Position numbers and translations under genes: made by a program
The notes under the pieces: generated by a model
The model's database searches: none
The model's input: the letters and a program-made list of their open reading frames with translations, nothing else
Told to the model about the DNA's origin: nothing
Assembly (NCBI GenBank): GCA_021779435.1
Contig: JAJYAR010000231.1
Location: 1-5,170, forward strand
Length of the DNA stretch: 5,170 bases
Reading direction: 5' to 3'
Source of the DNA: a bacterium
GTDB taxonomy: Bacteria > Verrucomicrobiota > Verrucomicrobiae > JAJYAR01
Shown here: positions 1-4,831 of the stretch, piece after piece
How positions within the stretch are numbered: the stretch's first letter is position 1
How the letters are laid out: each line of letters starts with the position of its first letter

Positions 1-1
1 G

Positions 2-457
2 CACCGGCGGGGGATGGCGGAGAAGTTTGGCGCGTTGGCGGCGTACGATCCGCGGGACTCGCGATTCCGGGAGCAAGTGCGGGATCTGACGGAAGGCCGG
101 GGAGCGGACTTCGCGATTGTGGCCGCTTCGGCGCGGGGGATTGTGGAGCAGGCCGTCGAGGGGACCCGGCCCGGTGCGAAAATATTACTGTTCGCCCAGA
201 CTTCGCATCAAGAAAGAATCGAAGTATCCGGCGCCGACGTCTGTGTCGGTGAGCGGGCATTGCTGGGCTCTTATAGTGCGTCGGTCGATTTGCAGAAAGA
301 GTCGGCCGATTTGGTTTTTAGTGGAGCGCTGCCGGTTGAAGACTTGATCTCCGACATTGTTGCGCTGGATGAGATCGGGGACGGGATTGAGCTGGCCTTG
401 CATCCGTTAGAGCGCTCGCTGAAAATTATGGTGCAGCCTCAAAGGTGGCAGGATTGA
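2..457 (+). CDS. MDR-family (zinc-type) alcohol dehydrogenase, C-terminal part, 5' truncated by window edge
   Basis: The last 151 residues of a medium-chain dehydrogenase/reductase are visible; the reading frame is open from base 2, so the true start lies to the left. What remains is the second half of the Rossmann (NAD(P)-binding) domain and the return to the catalytic domain: a R..MAEKFGA helix, the DLTEGRGAD motif (GRGAD at 95-109) that precedes a beta strand, the strand-turn PGAKILLFAQ, and a C-terminal tail ending in LKIMVQ. The catalytic and structural zinc sites and the GxGxxG loop would lie upstream and cannot be checked. The GRGAD motif recurs in the next gene (1150-1164), so the two are relatives in tandem. 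Its stop lies 5 bases before the ATG preferred for the next gene, which implies one operon. Base composition is more mixed than in the genes that follow. The substrate is unknown; a sorbitol/threonine-dehydrogenase-like polyol or alcohol oxidoreductase is the general expectation. Confidence 0.85.
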   Translation, partial: HRRGMAEKFGALAAYDPRDSRFREQVRDLTEGRGADFAIVAASARGIVEQAVEGTRPGAKILLFAQTSHQERIEVSGADVCVGERALLGSYSASVDLQKESADLVFSGALPVEDLISDIVALDEIGDGIELALHPLERSLKIMVQPQRWQD

Positions 458-462
458 AACGG

Positions 463-1494
463 ATGAGAGCGGCCGTGTTGTACGGCCGGGAAGATTTGCG
501 GATTCAGGACGTGGAGGTGCCGAGGCTCGAGCCGGGCGACCTGCTGGTTCGGGTGCGTTCGGCGTTGACGTGCGGGACCGATGTGAAGGTGTTCCGCCGT
601 GGATATCATGCGCGGGTGATCGTGCCTCCGGCATTGTTCGGCCACGAGTTGGCGGGTGACGTGGCGGAGGTGGGTCCGGGTGTGAAGAGATTCCAGCCCG
701 GCGACCGCGTCGTGGCGGCCAATTCCGCTCCGTGCGGAGTGTGTTTTTATTGCGGGCGGGGGCAGGAAAATCTCTGCGAGGATCTGCTGTTCAACAACGG
801 CGCGTACGCGGAGTATATCCGGATTCCGGCGCGGATCGTGGAGCGGAACACGCATAAGCTGCCGGCGAGCGTGTCGTATCAGGATGCGGCGCTGTGCGAG
901 CCTCTGGCTTGCGCGCTGCGGGGACTGGATGAGACCGGCGTGCGGCCGGGCGACACGGTGGCGGTGATCGGGCTTGGACCGATCGGCCTGATGTTCGTGA
1001 AGATGGCGAAGGTGCTTGGCGCGCGGGTGATTGCGATCGGGCGGCGGGCGGTGCAGTTACATCATGCGCGGCAGATGGGATCGGACGAGGGCCTGATCGC
1101 CGGCGACCACGGCGGCACGCTGGTTGAGGAAGTGCGCGCGTTGACGGACGGGCGAGGCGCGGACTCGGTCATCGAGGCCGTGGGGCGGCCGGAGGCGTGG
1201 GAGACGGCGGTGCGTCTGGCGCGGCGCGGGGGCGTGGTGAACTTCTTCGGCGGCTGTCCGAACGGGACGACGGTGGAGATCGACACGTCGCTGATGCATT
1301 ATTCGAACCTGACGTGCATGGCGAGCTTCCATCACACGCCGGCGCATGTGCGGCGGGCGCTGGAGATCGTGACCGAAGGCGGCGCGACGGCGCGGGATTT
1401 CGTGAACCGGGTGGAACCGCTCGAGAACCTGCTCGAGGTGATGCATCATTTGACCAGCCACAATGGTCACATGAAGACCGCGATCATCCCGTGA
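463..1494 (+). CDS. Zinc-dependent MDR alcohol dehydrogenase (threonine/sorbitol dehydrogenase-like), complete
   Basis: A complete 343-residue protein of usual length for the zinc MDR family, which reversibly oxidises alcohols with NAD(P). With ATG at 463 as residue 1, the GroES-like domain carries the catalytic-zinc residues C37 (TCGTD) and H61-E62 (FGHELAG), plus E146 in CEPLACAL. The structural zinc site is intact: C91, C94, C97 and C105 (C-x2-C-x2-C-x7-C). The Rossmann domain follows, with GLGPIG at 170-175. The second beta strand ends in IAIGRR (190-195); this basic ending, without the usual acidic residue, resembles NADP-dependent family members, so NADP(H) preference is inferred. ATG 463 is favoured because MRAAVLYG is a typical family N-terminus and AGGA (450-453) sits 9 bases ahead. 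GTG 445 and TTG 454 are in-frame alternatives that would overlap the previous gene. The stop overlaps the GTG of hpnC (GTGA, 1491-1494), so the two are probably translationally coupled. The substrate is unknown. Confidence 0.9.
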   Translation: MRAAVLYGREDLRIQDVEVPRLEPGDLLVRVRSALTCGTDVKVFRRGYHARVIVPPALFGHELAGDVAEVGPGVKRFQPGDRVVAANSAPCGVCFYCGRGQENLCEDLLFNNGAYAEYIRIPARIVERNTHKLPASVSYQDAALCEPLACALRGLDETGVRPGDTVAVIGLGPIGLMFVKMAKVLGARVIAIGRRAVQLHHARQMGSDEGLIAGDHGGTLVEEVRALTDGRGADSVIEAVGRPEAWETAVRLARRGGVVNFFGGCPNGTTVEIDTSLMHYSNLTCMASFHHTPAHVRRALEIVTEGGATARDFVNRVEPLENLLEVMHHLTSHNGHMKTAIIP

Positions 1495-2429
1495 CGAGCG
1501 AGGCGGTTGAGACCGGCTACCTGATGCCGGCCGAGTATGTGCAGCGCCCGGCGCTGATGGAGCGTAAGTGGGGGCAAGCGGACGCCTTGGCTTACACGCG
1601 GTGGCTGGCGGCCAATCACTACGAAAATTTCCATGTTGTGAGCGTGCTGCTGCCGCGGCATCTGCACCAGGACTTTTACAACGTATATGCGTTCTGCCGG
1701 TGGGCGGACGATTTGGGCGATGAGATCGGAGATAAGGCGGAAAGCCTGCGTCTGCTGGCATGGTGGCGCGGGGAACTCGAGGCGATGTATGAAGGGCGGA
1801 CGCAGCATCCGGTGTTCGCGGCGCTTGAAGGGACAGCAAAGCAGTATGAGCTCGAACCGGCGCTGTTCCGCGCGATGATCCGCGCCTTCGAGCAGGACCA
1901 GGTGGTGAGCCGGTACGAGACGTGGGAGAAGCTGTTCTGCTACTGCCGTAATTCGGCGAACCCGGTGGGGCGGCTGGTGCTGCGGCTGTGCGGGTACCGG
2001 GATCCGGAGCGGGACCGGATGTCGGATGCGACGTGCACGGCGCTGCAGTTGGCGAATTTCTGGCAGGATGTGGCGGTGGATTTGGAGAAAGACCGGATCT
2101 ACCTGCCGCTGGAAGTGCTGCGGAAGCACGGGTGCACGGAAGCAGACGTGATGGCGCGGCGGTTCACGCCGGGCTTTCGCGAGGCGATGCGCGAGGCGGT
2201 TGGCGTAGCGCGGGAATTGTTCGAGCGAGGGTTGCCGCTGGTGGGGACGGTGGACAAGAGGCTGGCGCTCGATTTGGATTTGTTCAGCCGCGGGGGGATG
2301 AGGGTCCTCGAGAAAATCGAGCGGCAGGATTACAACGTGCTGGAGCGGCGGCCGGCGATCGGGAAGACGGAGCGAGCCGCGTTGCTCGTGCGGAGCCTGG
2401 TCCGCGTGGCATTTTCTCGCGCCGCATGA
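1491..2429 (+). CDS. hpnC: Squalene synthase HpnC (hydroxysqualene synthase)
   Basis: A 312-residue all-helical trans-isoprenyl-diphosphate synthase (squalene/phytoene synthase family). In the three-enzyme HpnCDE route HpnC converts presqualene diphosphate, made by HpnD, to hydroxysqualene. The first Asp-rich motif is YAFCRWADDLGDE (D73, D74, D77). The second is NFWQDVAVDLEKDR (D193, D197), followed by RIYLP; together they bind the Mg-diphosphate. CRNSANPVGRL (152-162) fits the HpnC pattern, and ENFHVVSVLLPRHL near residue 46 is the usual N-terminal substrate-pocket segment. The GTG at 1491 overlaps the upstream stop by 4 bases and gives VTSEAVETGYLMP; there is no clear Shine-Dalgarno. ATG 1524 is an in-frame alternative 11 codons later and cannot be excluded. 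The stop overlaps the ATG of hpnD. The order MDR-hpnC-hpnD supports joint expression. A phytoene synthase is the main alternative, but the pair of divergent paralogues in hpnC-hpnD order argues for squalene. Confidence 0.9.
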   Translation: MTSEAVETGYLMPAEYVQRPALMERKWGQADALAYTRWLAANHYENFHVVSVLLPRHLHQDFYNVYAFCRWADDLGDEIGDKAESLRLLAWWRGELEAMYEGRTQHPVFAALEGTAKQYELEPALFRAMIRAFEQDQVVSRYETWEKLFCYCRNSANPVGRLVLRLCGYRDPERDRMSDATCTALQLANFWQDVAVDLEKDRIYLPLEVLRKHGCTEADVMARRFTPGFREAMREAVGVARELFERGLPLVGTVDKRLALDLDLFSRGGMRVLEKIERQDYNVLERRPAIGKTERAALLVRSLVRVAFSRAA

Positions 2430-3259
2430 GTGTAGGAGTCGAGGAGTCCTACCTTTACTGCCGCGACATCGCCCGGCGGCGCGCGCGGAATTTTTACTAT
2501 TCATTCGTGCTGCTGCCTCGCGAGCAGAAGATGGCGATGTGCGCGGTGTACGCGTTCATGCGCTTCTGCGACGACTTAAGCGACGAAGCCGGGGCGAGCA
2601 CGGCGGCGATTGACCGGTGGCGCGAGGAACTGGATGCGGCGATCGAGGGGCGGATGCCGGAGAACCCGCTGTGGCCGGCGTTTTGCGACACGGTGGCGCG
2701 GTTCCGGATTCCGCGGCAGTATTTCACCGACATGATCGTCGGGGTGCGGAGCGACCTGGAGCCGCGGACGATCGAGACGTTCGACGACCTGTATCAATAC
2801 TGCTACCGGGTGGCGAGCGTGGTGGGGCTGACGACGATTCATATTTTCGGGTTCGAGTCGCCCGAGGCGCTGCCGCTGGCGGAGAAGTGCGGGATTGCAT
2901 TCCAGCTTACAAACATCTTGCGGGACCTGCGCGAGGACGAGGAACACGGGCGGGTGTATCTGCCGCGGGAGGATTTGCGGCGGTTCGGCGTGGAGCGGTT
3001 CGAGGCGGGAGAGAATTTCCGGCGGCTGCTGCGGTTCGAAGTGGAGCGTGCGCGGGAATTTTACGCGACGTCGCGCCCTTTGCTGAAGCTGATTCATCGA
3101 AGGAGCAGGCCGTCGTTGTGGGCGCTGATTGAGATTTACCGGCGGCTGCTGCAGCGAATCGACGGGGCGGGGGAGCGGGTGCTGGAGGAGCGGGTGCGGG
3201 TGCCGGCGTGGGAGAAGGTGGGGATTCTGGGGCGGGCTCTGGTGGCTGGGCTAGAGTGA
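2426..3259 (+). CDS. hpnD: Presqualene diphosphate synthase HpnD
   Basis: A 277-residue squalene/phytoene synthase family protein that starts at the ATG overlapping the hpnC stop (ATGA, 2426-2429). HpnD condenses two farnesyl diphosphates to presqualene diphosphate, the substrate of HpnC. The N-terminus SYLYCRDIARRRARNFYYSF (8-27) is typical of the family. The first Asp-rich motif is MRFCDDLSDE (D49, D50, D53) and the second is NILRDLREDEEHGRVYLP (D167, D171). The substrate-tunnel motif YCYRVASVVG lies between them near residue 125. All metal-binding aspartates are present and the length is normal, so the enzyme should be active. No Shine-Dalgarno is visible; reinitiation from hpnC is likely. 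A 6-bp inverted repeat starts 7 bases into the gene, and a G-quadruplex-like motif lies in its last codons. HpnE, the usual third gene, does not follow; instead there is a non-coding gap and an efflux locus. It could alternatively be called CrtB-like, but the pairing makes HpnD the better call. Confidence 0.9.
   Translation: MSVGVEESYLYCRDIARRRARNFYYSFVLLPREQKMAMCAVYAFMRFCDDLSDEAGASTAAIDRWREELDAAIEGRMPENPLWPAFCDTVARFRIPRQYFTDMIVGVRSDLEPRTIETFDDLYQYCYRVASVVGLTTIHIFGFESPEALPLAEKCGIAFQLTNILRDLREDEEHGRVYLPREDLRRFGVERFEAGENFRRLLRFEVERAREFYATSRPLLKLIHRRSRPSLWALIEIYRRLLQRIDGAGERVLEERVRVPAWEKVGILGRALVAGLE
2432..2452 (+). repeat. Inverted repeat just inside the hpnD start
   Basis: GTAGGA (2432-2437) and TCCTAC (2447-2452) are perfect 6-base complements with a 9-base loop. 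The stem starts 4 bases after the hpnD start codon, so the mRNA hairpin would lie under an initiating ribosome. The loop also contains the end of a GGAGTC direct repeat (2435-2440 and 2443-2448). Whether it modulates translation is inference; a short stem like this can arise by chance. Confidence 0.35.
3210..3236 (+). other. Potential G-quadruplex motif at the 3' end of hpnD
   Basis: Four G-tracts lie within 27 bases: GGG (3210-3212), GGGG (3220-3223), GGGG (3229-3232) and GGG (3234-3236), with loops of 7, 5 and 1 bases. This fits the usual G3+/N1-7 rule on the coding strand and in the mRNA, and it ends 20 bases before the hpnD stop codon. More G-tracts (3164-3200) lie upstream but with a loop that is too long. 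The encoded peptide (WEKVGILGRA) would tolerate other synonymous codons. The strong G bias of the whole region raises the odds of a chance match. Confidence 0.5.
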
Positions 3260-3420
3260 TCTGTAATACGTTTTAGATATTAGCCCATATCAAATCGATA
3301 TGGCCAAGCGGATGATACTTGCTGCCCGGCGGTATCGAAGTGCATCTATCTTAGGGACAATGGATTGAGACGGCGCGGCCGGCGGGGATGGAGTTGGGCC
3401 CGGCGGGCGCGAAAATCATC
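3260..3420. other. Intergenic region between hpnD and the efflux operon
   Basis: This is the only non-coding gap of note, about 160 bases. The left half is AT-richer than the flanking genes and holds the GATAT/ATATC hairpin cluster. The right half (3371-3410) is very G/C-rich, with two CCGGCGG copies. I found no -35/-10 pair with acceptable spacing: TTGCTG (3319-3324) and TATCTT (3347-3352) are 22 bases apart. There is no stem followed by a T-run. Because hpnD ends one functional block and tolC begins another, a promoter for the efflux genes and some form of transcription end are expected here, but neither can be pinned down. Confidence 0.6.
3276..3303 (+). promoter_or_regulatory. Nested inverted repeats (GATAT/ATATC), possible operator or RNA switch-like hairpin
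   Basis: CCATATC (3285-3291) and GATATGG (3297-3303) form a perfect 7-bp stem with a 5-base AAATC loop. The ATATC within the first arm (3287-3291) is also complementary to an upstream GATAT (3276-3280), giving a second, mutually exclusive 5-bp stem with a 6-base loop. The two GATAT copies are 21 bases apart, about two helical turns. No T-run follows, so it is not a standard intrinsic terminator. It could be an operator for a regulator of the downstream efflux genes, a stem protecting the 3' end of the hpn mRNA, or chance in an AT-rich patch. Confidence 0.35.
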
Positions 3421-4830
3421 ATGCGAATCAAACGAACGAGTGTGTTGCCGCTAGCTCTGTTTTTTGGCCTTGGGAGCGCGGAGGCGAGGGCGCAACAGGC
3501 GGCCACGTTTCAAGGGAGCGTGCCTGCGGGCCCGGCGGGAGCGCCGATTGAGTTGACGCTGGACGGTGCGATTGCGCGGGGGTTGCGGGCGAATCTCGGG
3601 TTGCTGGAGAGCGGGACGGCGAGCGACACGGTGCGGGCGCAGCGGATTCAGGCGTTGTCGGCGTTGCTGCCGCAGGTGACGGCGTCGATGCAGGCGGTGG
3701 AAGAACAAATCAACCTGAAAACGTTTGGTTTCAATTTCAACTTTCCTTCGATTCCGGCGCTGGGATTTAATGGGATTCCATCGATCGTCGGGCCGTTCCA
3801 CTACACGATGGCGCAGGCGAACGTGTCGGTGACGGCGTTCGATTACAACAAGCTGAAGACGCTGAAGGCGGCGCGGGAGCGGGAGAGCGCGGCACAGTTG
3901 TCGGTGGACGGCGCGAAGGATCTGGTGGCGCAGGCGGTGGCTAACGGGTATCTGCTGATCATCGCGGACGCGTCGCGGACGGACGCGTTAGAGGCCCAGG
4001 TGAATACGGCGCAGGCGTTGTACGGACGGGCTTTGGATCAGAAGAAGGCGGGCGTGTCGCCGTCGATCGACGTGCTGCGTTCGCAAGTGGAGTTGAAGCA
4101 GGACCAGCAGCGGCTTCTTGCGCAGCAGAACCAGTATGCAAAGGACAAGCTCGGATTGGGGCGGCTGATTGGTTTGGCGCCGGGACAGGATTTTCATATC
4201 GCCAACCAGACGCCGTTTGTGCAGTTCGAGACGATGTCGCCGGAGCAGGCGGACGCGCTTGCGTACAAGCAGCGGGCGGATTATTTGAGCGCGAAGCATC
4301 AGGTGGCGGCGGCGGAGCTGACGGTGCGGGCGGCGAAGGGCGAGTGGTATCCGACGGTGGGAGTGAACGGATTCTACGGCGATGCGGGCGTAACTCCGAA
4401 CAATTCGCACGGCGTATTCGAGGTGGCCGGGACGGTGAACTTCAACATCTTCGATGGGGGGCGGATACGCTCCGACGAGGAGAAGGCGCGGGCTTCGCTC
4501 AAGCAGAGCCAGGACGAACTGGCGAACCTGGGGGCGCAGATCGACTATCAGGTGCGGGCGGCGCTGCTGGATGTGAAGACGGCGTCGGACCAGGTGACGG
4601 TGGCGCGGAGCAATCTCGAATTGGCGAACGAGACTCTTGTGCAGGCGCGGGACAGGTTTGTGGCGGGAGTGACGGACAACATTGAAGTGGTGCAGGCGCA
4701 GGAGTCTGTGGCGTCAGCGAACGATAATCTGATCGCCGCGCTTTATGAGCACAACGTGGCGAAGGCGGCGCTGGCGCGGGCGCTGGGTTCGACCGCGGAG
4801 ACGATCAAGAAGTTCATCGAGGTGAAGTGA
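3421..4830 (+). CDS. TolC-family outer-membrane efflux protein
   Basis: A 469-residue outer-membrane factor, a normal length for the family. It trimerises into a beta-barrel plus periplasmic helical tunnel and provides the exit duct of a tripartite efflux pump. ATG 3421 is preferred because it gives a classic signal peptide: basic MRIKR, hydrophobic VLPLALFFGLG, and an ARA-Q cleavage site after residue 24. ATG 3388 would add 11 residues in front; neither start has a well-spaced Shine-Dalgarno. Two repeated halves are visible. The first has LTLDGAIARGLRANLGLLES, then a barrel segment rich in F, N, P and G (102-126), then the helix around AGVSPSIDVLRSQVEL (about 210-225). The second has RADYLSAKHQ near 286, KGEWYPTVGVNGFYG near 306, NIFDGGRIR (342-350), and GVTDNIEVVQAQ near 416. 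The adaptor gene starts one base after its stop, so the two are probably one operon. The exported substrate cannot be told from this protein. Confidence 0.92.
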   Translation: MRIKRTSVLPLALFFGLGSAEARAQQAATFQGSVPAGPAGAPIELTLDGAIARGLRANLGLLESGTASDTVRAQRIQALSALLPQVTASMQAVEEQINLKTFGFNFNFPSIPALGFNGIPSIVGPFHYTMAQANVSVTAFDYNKLKTLKAARERESAAQLSVDGAKDLVAQAVANGYLLIIADASRTDALEAQVNTAQALYGRALDQKKAGVSPSIDVLRSQVELKQDQQRLLAQQNQYAKDKLGLGRLIGLAPGQDFHIANQTPFVQFETMSPEQADALAYKQRADYLSAKHQVAAAELTVRAAKGEWYPTVGVNGFYGDAGVTPNNSHGVFEVAGTVNFNIFDGGRIRSDEEKARASLKQSQDELANLGAQIDYQVRAALLDVKTASDQVTVARSNLELANETLVQARDRFVAGVTDNIEVVQAQESVASANDNLIAALYEHNVAKAALARALGSTAETIKKFIEVK

Positions 4831-4831
4831 G

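Noticed and set aside
1420..1438. Repeated GCTCGAG in the MDR2 3' end
   Set aside because: Explained by the repeated Leu-Glu codons of LENLLEV; no further extension.
1197..1490. N-terminal extension of hpnC into the MDR2 gene
   Set aside because: The frame stays open upstream, but the translated extension is Gly/Arg/Asp-rich shadow sequence; the MDR2 frame carries the conserved protein. GTG 1491 or ATG 1524 is the realistic start.
1057..1839. Open frame on the - strand opposite the end of MDR2 and the start of hpnC
   Set aside because: Same low-complexity R/P/H/A composition, spans two real genes, and has no motif.
1988..2425. N-terminal extension of hpnD into hpnC
   Set aside because: The extension is an out-of-frame shadow of hpnC; homology to HpnD begins just after ATG 2426.
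1467..2504. Long open frame on the - strand (345 codons) opposite hpnC
   Set aside because: Its product is rich in R, P, H and Q with no recognisable domain, and it lies wholly opposite a gene with clear catalytic motifs. Such frames are expected opposite G-ending codons.
3285..3303. Rho-independent terminator for hpnD
   Set aside because: The stem is A/T-rich and is followed by CCAAGCGG, not a T-run, so the standard criteria are not met.
3319..3352. Sigma70-type promoter TTGCTG / TATCTT for tolC
   Set aside because: Spacing is 22 bases and the -10 match is poor.
3300..3368. 22-codon open frame in the intergenic gap (MAKRMILAARRYRSASILG...)
   Set aside because: No Shine-Dalgarno, its ATG lies inside the hairpin, and there is no run of codons suggesting a leader-peptide attenuator. 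Too short to support.
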